From NCBI RefSeq assembly GCF_024730785.1, contig NZ_CP102830.1, forward strand, positions 3,944,001-4,008,000: DNA of 64,000 bases, read 5' to 3'. Positions 1 through 10,148 of this stretch are shown piece by piece (the first letter of the stretch is position 1; each line of letters opens with the position of its first letter). This DNA comes from Pseudomonas sp. LS44 (lineage in GTDB: Bacteria; Pseudomonadota; Gammaproteobacteria; Pseudomonadales; Pseudomonadaceae). The notes beneath the pieces are model-generated. The model did no database searches. It saw only the letters and a program-made list of their open reading frames with translations, and had not been told where the DNA came from. Both the position numbers and the translations under genes were made by a program.

Positions 1-909
1 GGTACAGAACGCCGGGCGCGCGTAGAACACCTGCCCGTTGAACTTAGCCAGCATGGTTGCCAGCGCCTGGCGCAAGGCCAGGTTGGCACTGACCCCGCCG
101 GCAATCACCAGATTGTTCAGGCCGGTCTGCTTCAGCGCCCGCTGGCACTTGATGGTCAGGGTCTCGACCACCGCCTGCTGGAAGGCCAGGGCCACGTCGC
201 AGCGCGTCTGCTCGCTGTCATCACCAGCCGCGCGACATTGCTGCCAGGTGTTCAAGGTGAAGGTTTTCAGGCCGCTGAAACTGAAATCCAGACCCGGACG
301 ATCGGTCATCGGCCGCGGAAACACGAAACGTCCCGGCGCGCCGCTGAGCGCCAGCCGGGCAATCTCCGGCCCGCCGGGATAGCCCAAGCCGATCAGCTTG
401 GCAGTCTTGTCGAAGGCTTCACCGGCGGCATCGTCGAGCGACTCGCCGAGCAGTTGATAGCGGCCAATGCCGTCGACGCGCACCAGTTGCGTGTGACCGC
501 CGGAGACCAGCAAGGCGACGAAGGGGAACTGCGGCGGAGTCTCTTCCAGCATCGGCGCCAGCAGATGACCTTCCATATGGTGCACGCCGAGCGCCGGGAT
601 ACCCCACGCCAACGCCAACGCCTGAGCGCAGGAAGCGCCCACCAACAACGCGCCGACCAGTCCGGGGCCCGCCGTGTAGGCAATCGCGTCGATGTCCGAG
701 GCCTTGCACGCAGCCGTCTCCAGGACCTCGCGGATCAACGGCAGCATGCGCTTGACGTGATCGCGCGACGCCAGCTCCGGCACTACACCGCCATACACGC
801 GGTGCAGATCGATCTGACTGAACAAGGCATCGGCCAGCAGACCGCGCTCGCTGTCATACAGCGCGACACCGGTTTCATCGCAGGATGTTTCCAATCCCAG
901 TACGAGCAT
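1..909 (-). CDS. tsaD: tRNA N6-adenosine threonylcarbamoyltransferase TsaD (3' end cut by window)
   Basis: This is the catalytic subunit that transfers the threonylcarbamoyl group to A37 of ANN-decoding tRNAs in the cytoplasm, together with TsaB and TsaE. The reverse-strand frame opens with [20 protein letters not shown], the family N-terminal ATPase-fold signature. It contains the metal-binding [10 protein letters not shown] segment (about positions 545-590). The frame stays open to base 1, giving 303 codons; the family is usually about 340 residues, so roughly the last 40 are outside the window. It is divergent from rpsU, the standard arrangement in Pseudomonas. Confidence 0.95.
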   Translation of the reverse strand, partial: MLVLGLETSCDETGVALYDSERGLLADALFSQIDLHRVYGGVVPELASRDHVKRMLPLIREVLETAACKASDIDAIAYTAGPGLVGALLVGASCAQALALAWGIPALGVHHMEGHLLAPMLEETPPQFPFVALLVSGGHTQLVRVDGIGRYQLLGESLDDAAGEAFDKTAKLIGLGYPGGPEIARLALSGAPGRFVFPRPMTDRPGLDFSFSGLKTFTLNTWQQCRAAGDDSEQTRCDVALAFQQAVVETLTIKCQRALKQTGLNNLVIAGGVSANLALRQALATMLAKFNGQVFYARPAFCT

Positions 910-1112
910 GGGTTTGCACCTATAAGCCTGGGCAAATTCGAAGGCGCGCATGATAATCGCCGCCCTCAAGCCCCGGCCAGCGCTTTTCGATCAGAGGCTT
1001 TGCATTCCCGGCGGCGAGGCGGTAACATCCGCAACCCTTAAAAACCGACGTATCCCGAGCCGTTTGCCGGGGTTACGTTCCACCATCGGTAAATAATGTA
1101 GGTACGACCTGG

Positions 1113-1328
1113 ATGCCAGCCGTCAAAGTTAAAGAGAACGAACCCTTCGACGTAGCCCTGCGTCGCTTCAAACGCTCCTGCGAAAAAGCCGGTGTTCTGG
1201 CCGAAGTTCGCAGCCGCGAGTTCTACGAAAAGCCGACTTCCGAGCGCAAGCGTAAAGCGGCTGCTGCCGTTAAGCGTCACGCCAAGAAAGTGCAGCGCGA
1301 ACAGCGCCGCGCCGTTCGCCTGTACTGA
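1113..1328 (+). CDS. rpsU: 30S ribosomal protein S21
   Basis: Seventy-one residues, the full family length. It starts [19 protein letters not shown] and ends in the basic RRAVRLY tail typical of S21. S21 binds the platform of the 30S subunit near the anti-Shine-Dalgarno region and helps initiation. It is the first gene of the rpsU-dnaG-rpoD macromolecular synthesis operon. A TTGCCG sequence at 1064-1069 and a TAAATA-like sequence at 1090-1095 may be promoter elements, but the spacing (20 bases) is too long to be convincing. An AGGT-type ribosome site precedes the ATG. Confidence 0.97.
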
Positions 1329-1395
1329 TCGACCCCGCACAGCGCGACGCCTCGAATGCCCGGCTCGTCCGGGCATCGCAGGACAGCAAAACCGG

Positions 1396-1434
1396 ACTCC
1401 GCTTCACCAGCAGGTGATACAGCGGAGTTTTTTT
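1396..1434 (+). terminator. Intrinsic terminator between rpsU and dnaG
   Basis: ACTCCGCT (1396-1403) pairs with AGCGGAGT (1421-1428). An inner TCACC/GGTGA arm lies in the loop, and a run of seven T follows. It is probably a partial terminator that keeps dnaG expression below rpsU, as in the well-known operon of E. coli. Confidence 0.85.
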
Positions 1435-1471
1435 GTTTCCCCGAATCACCCACGCCAGTATCCTGAGTCCC

Positions 1472-3430
1472 ATGGCCGGACTGATCCCACAATCCTTCAT
1501 CGATGACCTACTGAACCGCACCGACATTGTCGACGTGGTGAGTTCGCGCATCCAACTGAAGAAGACTGGCAAGAATTTCAGCGCCTGCTGCCCCTTTCAC
1601 AAGGAAAAAACGCCGTCCTTCAGCGTCAGCCCGGACAAGCAGTTCTATTACTGCTTCGGCTGTGGCGCAGGCGGCAACGCGCTCGGCTTTATCATGGACC
1701 ACGACAACCTGGACTTCCTCCAGGCTGTCGAGGACCTGGCCAAATCCGCCAGCATGGAAATACCGCGCGAGGAAGGCGGACGGCAAAACAAGCCGCGCCA
1801 ACCCACTGATTCTCCGCTCTATCCGCTGCTGGCTGCGGCCGCCGACTACTATCGCCAAGCCCTGAAAAGCCACCCCACGCGCAAGGCCGCAGTCGATTAC
1901 CTGAAAGGTCGCGGCTTGTCCGGCGAGATCGCCCGAGATTTCGGCCTGGGCTTCGCTCCTCCGGGCTGGGACAACCTGCTCAAGCACTTGGGCAGCGATA
2001 GCCTGCAGCACAAAGCCCTGATCGATGCCGGCCTGCTGATTGAGAATGCCGAGTCAGGCAAACGCTACGACCGCTTCCGCGACCGCGTTATCTATCCCAT
2101 TCGCGACAGTCGCGGCCGCGTGATCGCCTTTGGTGGTCGAGTACTCGGTGATGACAAACCGAAATACCTGAACTCGCCGGAAACCCCGGTGTTCCATAAA
2201 GGCCAAGAGCTCTACGGCTTATTCGAGGCACGCCAGCACAATCGCAACCTCGACGAGATCATGGTGGTCGAGGGCTATATGGATGTCATCGCCCTGGCTC
2301 AACAGGGTCTGCGTAACGCCGTCGCCACCCTGGGCACCGCCACCAGCGAAGAGCACCTCAAGCGCTTGTTCCGTATCGTGCCGAGCGTGCTGTTCTGCTT
2401 CGACGGCGACCAAGCCGGACGCAGTGCAGCCTGGCGCGCCCTCGAGTCGACGCTGGCCAGCCTGCAGGATGGTCGTCGGGCACGCTTCCTATTTCTCCCT
2501 GAAGGGGAAGACCCGGATAGCCTGGTGCGCGCCGAAGGCACCGACGCATTTCGCGCCCGCATCAATCAGCACGCGCAGCCACTGGCCGATTACTTCTTCC
2601 AGCAACTGACCGAGGAAGCCGATCCGCGCTCATTGGAAGGCAAAGCCCACCTGGCGACTCTGGCTGCTCCGCTGATCGACAAAATCCCCGGCACCAATTT
2701 GCGCACCCTGATGCGCCAGCGCCTCAAGGAAATCACCGGGCTCAGCGGCGAAACGCTGGAGCAATTTGCCCACAATCCGAATGCTCCAGCTGCGCAGGAC
2801 CACGACACACCGCCCGCCTACGACTCTTACTACGAAAACAGCACAGGGCATTCGTACAACGACCAGGCAATGCCGCCTGAAGCGACCTGGCAAGACCAGC
2901 CGTTTACGGAAAAGAGCAAAAAACCTTGGCAGAAAAATGCCAATAAAAAAGGCGCACGCCAAGAGTTTCAGCCCCGCGCGCCACGTGCTGCGGTTGCTGT
3001 CGAATCGCCGACTTTGACCGCCTTGCGCACTCTTCTGCATCACCCGGAGCTCGCGCATAAGGTCGAAGATGTCAGCCACTTCGCCGATGAAGACCACACG
3101 TACGCCCAGCTCCTTGTTGCCCTACTTGGCGCACTGCAGAAGAATCCGAAGCTCCGCTCGCTGCAGTTGATTGCCCGCTGGCACGGCACTGAACAGGGCC
3201 GTCTGCTCAAGGCGCTGGCGGAGAAGGAATGGCTTATTAGCGCCGACAACCTTGAACAACAGTTTTTCGACACTATAACTAGCCTTGCAGCTCGCCAACG
3301 CGAGCGCAGCCTGGAGCAATTGCTCCGCAAAGCACGTCAAGGCGAGCTGAGCGCAGAGGAAAAAAACCTGCTGCGCGAGCTCCTTAGCCGCAATACATCG
3401 CCCCTCACCCCGACATCAACTGGCGCGTGA
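1472..3430 (+). CDS. dnaG: DNA primase DnaG
   Basis: DnaG makes the RNA primers for lagging-strand synthesis at the replication fork. The protein has 652 residues, normal for Pseudomonas. The N-terminal zinc ribbon has C40, H43, C61 and C64 (CPFHKEKTPSF ... YYCFGCGAGGNA). The TOPRIM core follows, with the VVEGYMDVI acidic motif and FDGD (about residues 260-325). The C-terminal helicase-binding domain comes after a low-complexity linker. I chose the ATG at 1472 (MAGLIPQSFIDDLL), which matches family N-termini; an in-frame ATG at 1433 lies inside the terminator. It is co-transcribed with rpsU and rpoD. Confidence 0.97.
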   Translation: MAGLIPQSFIDDLLNRTDIVDVVSSRIQLKKTGKNFSACCPFHKEKTPSFSVSPDKQFYYCFGCGAGGNALGFIMDHDNLDFLQAVEDLAKSASMEIPREEGGRQNKPRQPTDSPLYPLLAAAADYYRQALKSHPTRKAAVDYLKGRGLSGEIARDFGLGFAPPGWDNLLKHLGSDSLQHKALIDAGLLIENAESGKRYDRFRDRVIYPIRDSRGRVIAFGGRVLGDDKPKYLNSPETPVFHKGQELYGLFEARQHNRNLDEIMVVEGYMDVIALAQQGLRNAVATLGTATSEEHLKRLFRIVPSVLFCFDGDQAGRSAAWRALESTLASLQDGRRARFLFLPEGEDPDSLVRAEGTDAFRARINQHAQPLADYFFQQLTEEADPRSLEGKAHLATLAAPLIDKIPGTNLRTLMRQRLKEITGLSGETLEQFAHNPNAPAAQDHDTPPAYDSYYENSTGHSYNDQAMPPEATWQDQPFTEKSKKPWQKNANKKGARQEFQPRAPRAAVAVESPTLTALRTLLHHPELAHKVEDVSHFADEDHTYAQLLVALLGALQKNPKLRSLQLIARWHGTEQGRLLKALAEKEWLISADNLEQQFFDTITSLAARQRERSLEQLLRKARQGELSAEEKNLLRELLSRNTSPLTPTSTGA

Positions 3431-3444
3431 GGCCCGGGATCAGC

Positions 3445-3450
3445 TATAAT
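3445..3450 (+). promoter_or_regulatory. Candidate -10 box of an internal rpoD promoter
   Basis: A perfect TATAAT lies 47 bases before the rpoD start, just after the dnaG stop codon. The -35 region 17 bases upstream is poor (GGCGCG), so this is only a candidate. Internal promoters ahead of rpoD are known in this operon in other bacteria. Confidence 0.4.
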
Positions 3451-3496
3451 GTCCAGCTAATTTTTGCCCGCCAAGACCTTCAGTGGATAGGGTGTT

Positions 3497-5341
<1,845 letters not shown>

Positions 5342-5346
5342 TCCAG

Positions 5347-5370
5347 AACCCCCGGCCAGCCGGGGGTTTT
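5347..5370 (+). terminator. Intrinsic terminator after rpoD
   Basis: A nine-base perfect stem, AACCCCCGG (5347-5355) with CCGGGGGTT (5360-5368), has a four-base loop and is followed by T-rich sequence. It ends the macromolecular synthesis operon. Confidence 0.9.
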
Positions 5371-5434
5371 GCTTTTCTAGCATCCTGTTCCATGACTACA
5401 CTTCGCCAATAGTGAACCCTTGGGATAGGCTCGT

Positions 5435-8400
5435 ATGCCGCGACTGCCGGTCATTTTGTTGTTGTGCCTGGCACTTTGGGCCTCCCCGTCTAGCGCATTG
5501 AACTTGACCGATGAAGAGCGCGCCTGGCTGGCGGCCCATCCCGAATTGCGCCTCGGTGTAGATGCCTCTTGGCCCCCGTTCGAATTCCGCGACGAACACA
5601 ATCGCTACAAGGGCCTGGCGTCTGACTACGTTCGGCTGATCGAACAACGCCTGGGCATCACCTTGCGTCCGGTCGAACCAAGCAGCTGGAGCGAGGTACT
5701 TACCCAGGCCAAGGCCGGCACTTTGGATTTGCTACCCGGGGTCATGTCGACGCCGGAGCGCCAGACCTACCTCAGCTTCACCCGCCCCTACCTCGATTTC
5801 CCGATCGTCATCCTTGCCAAACAGGGCGGCCCCCAGCCGCGCACGCTAAAGGACCTGTATGGCCTGAAGATCGCCATCGTCCGCGACTACGCCCCGCACG
5901 AACTGCTCCGCAGCCAGCACCCCGACTTCAATCTGCTCGCCCTGAGCAGCGTCAACGCTGCCCTCCAAGCGTTGGCGACCGGCCAGGTCGACGCCCTTGT
6001 CAGCGATCTCGCCTCCAGCGTGTGGAGCCTGCGCCAACTCAAGCTTGAAGGTCTCTACATCAGCGGTGAAACGCCATACCGCTACCAGTTGGCGATGGCC
6101 GTACCGCAGGGTCAGGAGATTTTCGTCGGCATCCTCGACAAGTTGTTTGCCGACCTCAGCCCTGCGCAAATCAGCAGCCTGCAAGAACCCTGGGTCGGCA
6201 GCATCCTGGACCGCCGGAGACTCTGGCGCGAAGTGCTGCTGTATGGGTTACCGGGGCTACTGCTGGTACTTGTCGTATTGGCAGGGATTCTGCGCATCAA
6301 TCGCCGTCTGAGCGCCGAAATCGGACAGCGCGTCGCCCTCGAAGAGGATCTGCGCAGCAGCGAGCAGCACTACCGCGGCCTAGTCGAAAGCCTGTCGGCC
6401 ATCGCCTGGGAAATGCGCCTCAGCGACCACTGTTTCACCTACGTTTCGCCGCATGCCGAAAAGCTTCTCGGCTACCCCCTTAGCGAATGGCGGGAGCCGG
6501 GCTTCTGGCAGCGCACCCTGCATCCCGATGATGCGCAGCAAGCGATCGATTACTGCTTCGGCGAAAGCAGCGCCGGACGCGACCACACCCTCGACTATCG
6601 CATGATCGCCGCCAATGGCCGGGTGGTCTGGCTGCGCGACATCGTCACTTTGATCAAGCACGGCGATGAATTGCTGATGCGCGGCCTGATGATCGAAGTC
6701 ACCGAGGCCAAGCAGACGGAAAACGCCCTGCGCCTGTCGGAGCAGAAATTCACCTCGGTGTTTCACCATTGCCCAGACATTCTGGTCATCGCCAGCCGCG
6801 ACGACGGCCGCCTGCTGACGGTCAACCGAACCTTCGAGGAAAAGATCGGCATCAGCGCCGCGGTCGCCGTCGGCAAAACCTCCACCGAACTGGGGATCTG
6901 GGGAGTATCCGACATCGGCCCAGGGCTGCTCCAGCTGCTGCAAGAGAAAAATCTGCACAACCTGGAAATGCCCTTTCGCCGCAGTAACGGCGAATTGTTC
7001 ACCGGCCTGATTTCGGCGCAACAGATCCAGCTCCTCGGCGTGCCGGCGCTGGTCATCGCCGTCCGCGACATCAGCCAATTGAAGGCTACCCAGCAGCAGC
7101 TGGAAGTATCCGAAGAGAAGTTCGCCAAGGCTTTCCACGCCTCGCCGGACGGTTTGTTGATCACCCGCCAGCACGATGGCCTGCTGATCGACGTCAACGA
7201 CGGATTCACCCGAATTACCGGCTATAACCTCGCCCACTTAACTGATCAGACCACCTTGCAACTGGGCATTTGGGCCGACGTCGATGACCGGAAAAGGTTC
7301 CTCGAACAACTGCAAAACAACGGTAGCGCACGCAACTTCGTCGCTCCCATCCGTACCCGCGACGGCCAGATACGGCTGTGTGAACTCTCCACGCAAACCA
7401 TCGTCATCGGCACCGAAAAGTGCATGCTGACCATTGCCCGCGATATCACCGAGCGCCAACTCATGCAGGAAAAACTCCTGCAGGCGGCCACCGTCTTCGA
7501 AAGCACCGCCGAAGGTGTGCTGATCACCGACACCCAGCAGCGCATCACCGCCGTGAACCGTGCCTTCAGTGAAATCACCGGTTACAGCGAAAGCGACGTG
7601 CTGGGCCAAACCCCGCGCATGCTCGCCTCCGGGCAACACGACAGCGCCTTCTATGTCGCCATGTGGCACCAGCTCGCCGCCGAAGGCCACTGGCAGGGCG
7701 AGATATGGAACCGGCGCAAAAGCGGCGAGCCCTACCCGCAATGGCTGACCATCAGCGCAGTGCACAATAGTGCTGACGAAATCACTCACTTCGTCGGCGT
7801 GTTCGCCGACATCTCGATACTCAAACACGCCGAGGCCCGGCTCGATTACCAGGCCCACCATGACCCGCTCACCGGCCTACCCAACCGTCTGCTCTTCGAG
7901 AACCGCCTGCGCATGGCGCTGCAAGAGGCCCAGGCCGATGATCGCCAGGGCGCGGTGCTGTTCCTCGACCTCGACCGCTTCAAACACATCAACGACAGCC
8001 TCGGCCACCCCATCGGGGACCTGCTGTTGAAGAGCATTGCCATGCGTCTGCGCGACCAACTACGCGACATCGACACCGTTGCCCGACTCGGCGGCGACGA
8101 GTTCATCATCCTGCTGCCCGGCCTGCACCAACCGGCCGATGCCGAACATGTCGCCAGCAAACTGCTGCGCTGTTTCGGCACTGCCTTCGAAGCGGACGAA
8201 CATGAGTTCTTCATCAGCGCCAGCATCGGCATCAGCCTGTTTCCACAGGACGGCACAGACGTTGCCACACTGATCAAAAATGCCGACGCCGCGATGTATC
8301 GCTCGAAATCCAAGGGCCGCAATCGCGCCGAGTTCTACACCTACGATCTAACGTTCCAAGCCACGCAGCGCATGGCGCTCGAACATGAACTGCGCCGCGC

Positions 8401-9169
8401 CCTCGAACGGGGTGAATTCAGTCTGTACTACCAGCCGAAACTGGCCCTCCCCAGCCGCCAGCTGATCGGTGCCGAAGCGCTGATCCGCTGGCACCACCCA
8501 CAACTCGGGGAAGTTTCGCCTGATCGTTTCATCCCGCTGGCAGAAGAAAGCGGCCTGATCCTGCCAATTGGCGACTGGGCACTACAGGAAGCCTGCCGAC
8601 AGATGAGTCTTTGGCTTCCACAGCACGCCCCGTTCGGCGCACTTTCAGTCAACCTCGCTGGCAGCCAACTCCGCCAGCCACGACTGGTCCAGCGCGTCGC
8701 CAGTCTCCTCAGCGACAACGGCTTGCCGCCGGCCTTGCTGCAACTGGAGATCACTGAAAGTTTCATCATGAGCCAAACCGAAGAAGCGCTAGCCATCCTT
8801 CATGAGTTGAAAGCGCTGGGGCTACAACTGGCGATCGACGACTTTGGTACCGGCTATTCCTCGCTCAGCTACCTCAAGCGCCTGCCACTGGACACCTTGA
8901 AAATCGACAAATCCTTCGTCCAAGGTCTACCGGGTGACCCCCACGATGCCGCCATCACCCGAGCGATCATCGCCCTGGCACGCAGCATGCAGCTCACGGT
9001 AGTTGCCGAAGGCGTGGAAACCGCCGCCCAGGAGGAATTCCTCACCCGCGAAGGCTGCCAGCAAATCCAGGGCTTCGTGGTCAGCCCGGCATTGCCGGCG
9101 GACGCTTTTGCAGCCAGTTTCCTCACGCCGCTCCATGCCGTTGGCGCTGCCGAGAAGGCGCCGGTATAA
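5435..9169 (+). CDS. Membrane sensor: periplasmic SBP domain, multiple PAS, GGDEF and EAL
   Basis: A 1244-residue inner-membrane protein predicted to make and/or degrade cyclic di-GMP in response to a periplasmic ligand. A signal peptide occupies about residues 1-22. A bacterial solute-binding family 3 domain follows (about 30-255; LRLGVDASWPPFEF), then one membrane helix near 268-287. Three or four PAS domains span about 300-800. GGDEF (intact GGDEF at about 886-890) and EAL (intact EAL at about 1014, IDDFGTGYSSL downstream) complete it. Both catalytic signatures are present, so either activity is possible. It stands alone between the rpoD terminator and the tRNA gene. The ligand is unknown; amino acids are common for this sensor fold. 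Confidence 0.9.
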   Translation: MPRLPVILLLCLALWASPSSALNLTDEERAWLAAHPELRLGVDASWPPFEFRDEHNRYKGLASDYVRLIEQRLGITLRPVEPSSWSEVLTQAKAGTLDLLPGVMSTPERQTYLSFTRPYLDFPIVILAKQGGPQPRTLKDLYGLKIAIVRDYAPHELLRSQHPDFNLLALSSVNAALQALATGQVDALVSDLASSVWSLRQLKLEGLYISGETPYRYQLAMAVPQGQEIFVGILDKLFADLSPAQISSLQEPWVGSILDRRRLWREVLLYGLPGLLLVLVVLAGILRINRRLSAEIGQRVALEEDLRSSEQHYRGLVESLSAIAWEMRLSDHCFTYVSPHAEKLLGYPLSEWREPGFWQRTLHPDDAQQAIDYCFGESSAGRDHTLDYRMIAANGRVVWLRDIVTLIKHGDELLMRGLMIEVTEAKQTENALRLSEQKFTSVFHHCPDILVIASRDDGRLLTVNRTFEEKIGISAAVAVGKTSTELGIWGVSDIGPGLLQLLQEKNLHNLEMPFRRSNGELFTGLISAQQIQLLGVPALVIAVRDISQLKATQQQLEVSEEKFAKAFHASPDGLLITRQHDGLLIDVNDGFTRITGYNLAHLTDQTTLQLGIWADVDDRKRFLEQLQNNGSARNFVAPIRTRDGQIRLCELSTQTIVIGTEKCMLTIARDITERQLMQEKLLQAATVFESTAEGVLITDTQQRITAVNRAFSEITGYSESDVLGQTPRMLASGQHDSAFYVAMWHQLAAEGHWQGEIWNRRKSGEPYPQWLTISAVHNSADEITHFVGVFADISILKHAEARLDYQAHHDPLTGLPNRLLFENRLRMALQEAQADDRQGAVLFLDLDRFKHINDSLGHPIGDLLLKSIAMRLRDQLRDIDTVARLGGDEFIILLPGLHQPADAEHVASKLLRCFGTAFEADEHEFFISASIGISLFPQDGTDVATLIKNADAAMYRSKSKGRNRAEFYTYDLTFQATQRMALEHELRRALERGEFSLYYQPKLALPSRQLIGAEALIRWHHPQLGEVSPDRFIPLAEESGLILPIGDWALQEACRQMSLWLPQHAPFGALSVNLAGSQLRQPRLVQRVASLLSDNGLPPALLQLEITESFIMSQTEEALAILHELKALGLQLAIDDFGTGYSSLSYLKRLPLDTLKIDKSFVQGLPGDPHDAAITRAIIALARSMQLTVVAEGVETAAQEEFLTREGCQQIQGFVVSPALPADAFAASFLTPLHAVGAAEKAPV

Positions 9170-9188
9170 TCCGCCGGCCTTCTGCGTC

Positions 9189-9223
9189 GTATGGCTCAGT
9201 TAGTTAGGGCAGAAGACTCAAAG
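9189..9223 (+). other. tRNA-like fragment (possible tRNA remnant)
   Basis: This stretch resembles the D-arm and anticodon-arm part of the tRNA at 9323 (GGCTCAGTTAGTTAGGGCAG against AGCTCAGTTGGTTAGAGCGC, then ACTCA in both). It has no matching acceptor 3' half or CCA, so it cannot be a working tRNA. It may be a leftover from an integration or duplication event at the tRNA gene. Confidence 0.4.
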
Positions 9224-9322
9224 CAGTCATTTCAGACTGACGCTTTATCAGTACAAACAATCGCTTACGCAGATTTAACCATCCCCCCAGTAAGCGCTAG
9301 GGTAAGCCCGAAAAAGTTTCAC

Positions 9323-9399
9323 GGGCCTTTAGCTCAGTTGGTTAGAGCGCGCGACTCATAATCGCTCGGTCCCCGGTTCGAGCCCGGGAAGGCCCACCA
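9323..9399 (+). tRNA. tRNA with anticodon CAU, probably tRNA-Ile2
   Basis: The cloverleaf can be drawn by hand: acceptor GGGCCTT/AAGGCCC, D-arm GCTC/GAGC, anticodon loop CTCATAA, T-arm CCCGG/CCGGG with TTCGAGC, and an encoded CCA end. The length is 77 bases. The anticodon arm GCGACTCATAATCGC matches the tRNA-Ile2 type, whose C34 is changed to lysidine by TilS so that it reads AUA. Software usually labels such genes tRNA-Met. A strong terminator follows directly. Confidence 0.93.
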
Positions 9400-9402
9400 T
9401 GC

Positions 9403-9434
9403 AAAAGCCCCAAGCCTAACGGCTTGGGGCTTTT
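9403..9434 (+). terminator. Intrinsic terminator after the tRNA
   Basis: AAAAGCCCCAAGCC (9403-9416) pairs perfectly with GGCTTGGGGCTTTT (9421-9434) across a four-base loop, and a T tract follows. Confidence 0.92.
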
Positions 9435-9547
9435 CTTTTTCCAGCCAGAACATCGTGACTGCTCACTTTGGTGCCTACATGCTCGGCTAGCCTGCCTACC
9501 GCACGTATTCCTCTTCCGCTCCCCTCAGCAAATCCGCAGAAGGCACA

Positions 9548-9664
9548 CCCCCGCGCCAACCCAAGAGCGGTCGGGGTGGTGATCGTAGGCTGCTTGATAG
9601 CACGCTCAAAGCGGGACACAAACGTCCGGTCAACACCTGCACGAAAGGCAAGCCTCTCTTGCAA
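9548..9664 (-). pseudogene. Remnant of an XRE-family helix-turn-helix regulator
   Basis: The reverse-strand frame encodes QERLAFRAGVDRTFVSRFER followed by AIKQPTITT, which reads as the second half of an XRE/Cro helix-turn-helix (compare LAxRAGVxRTxVSxIERGxxNPT). An in-frame TGA lies just upstream, and the sequence loses resemblance after about 39 residues. This looks like a decayed regulator. Such genes are common on integrative elements at tRNA loci, so it supports the idea of an old insertion scar here. Confidence 0.5.
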
Positions 9665-9785
9665 GATGCTTCATTCCGAGCAGTAACGTCGGAGAGCTTC
9701 GCCGAAGAGGGGAGCTATGTTTGGGGCTCGCGTATCTGCCATGCAGCCCCAGACAGCCCGACCAATATCAATCAGGAGGATCGAT

Positions 9786-9899
9786 ATGGTATTTGGCAGC
9801 GCTGAGGTTCACGCAAGTGACGTTAAGAAAGGGAAGGATCAGATAGAGACAGTCGAGGCAGCATCAGAAGAAGCGGAAAGGCAAATAGCGCCGCCGTAA
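9786..9899 (+). CDS. Possible small protein, 37 residues, unknown function
   Basis: An ATG lies five bases after a perfect AGGAGGA Shine-Dalgarno sequence (9774-9780), the best ribosome site in this interval. The peptide starts MVFGSAEVHASDVKKGKDQI and is acidic and hydrophilic, with no membrane segment. I do not recognise a family. The strong ribosome site is the only argument for translation; chance cannot be excluded in a stretch of decayed DNA. Confidence 0.35.
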   Translation: MVFGSAEVHASDVKKGKDQIETVEAASEEAERQIAPP

Positions 9900-9919
9900 C
9901 CAGCTCCAGTCATGCCCAC

Positions 9920-10117
9920 TCAGGTGGTCCATAACCATCACGACCACCCAAGTGCCGAGCAGCTAGCTGGTAAGCGGAGCCGAGCATGCCGACCTGCCCG
10001 GTATCGAAACCGAAGCGGTCGGCCAAGGCGCCGAGCAGAAAGGGCAGGCATTGAACGGTAAACCACCCCATGACGAGGCGAAACTGGTCGCCAAGATGCT
10101 GGTCAGCCTTTACGGCC
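9920..10117 (-). pseudogene. Remnant of an MFS transporter N-terminus
   Basis: The reverse strand reads a hydrophobic stretch LVMGWFTVQCLPFLLGALAD, then RFGFDTGQVGMLGSAYQLA, resembling the first helices of a major facilitator protein. The reading then shifts frame (GTWVVVMVMDHLSG continues in another frame), and neither side has a complete gene. I interpret this as a broken transporter fragment left beside the catabolic island. Confidence 0.4.
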
Positions 10118-10148
10118 GCTCATCGCCATTGCCCTTTCCTGCTCGCGA

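Noticed and set aside
9189..9223. A second tRNA gene upstream of tRNA-Ile2
   Set aside because: Only the D-arm and part of the anticodon arm resemble a tRNA; acceptor and T-arm halves and the CCA end are missing.
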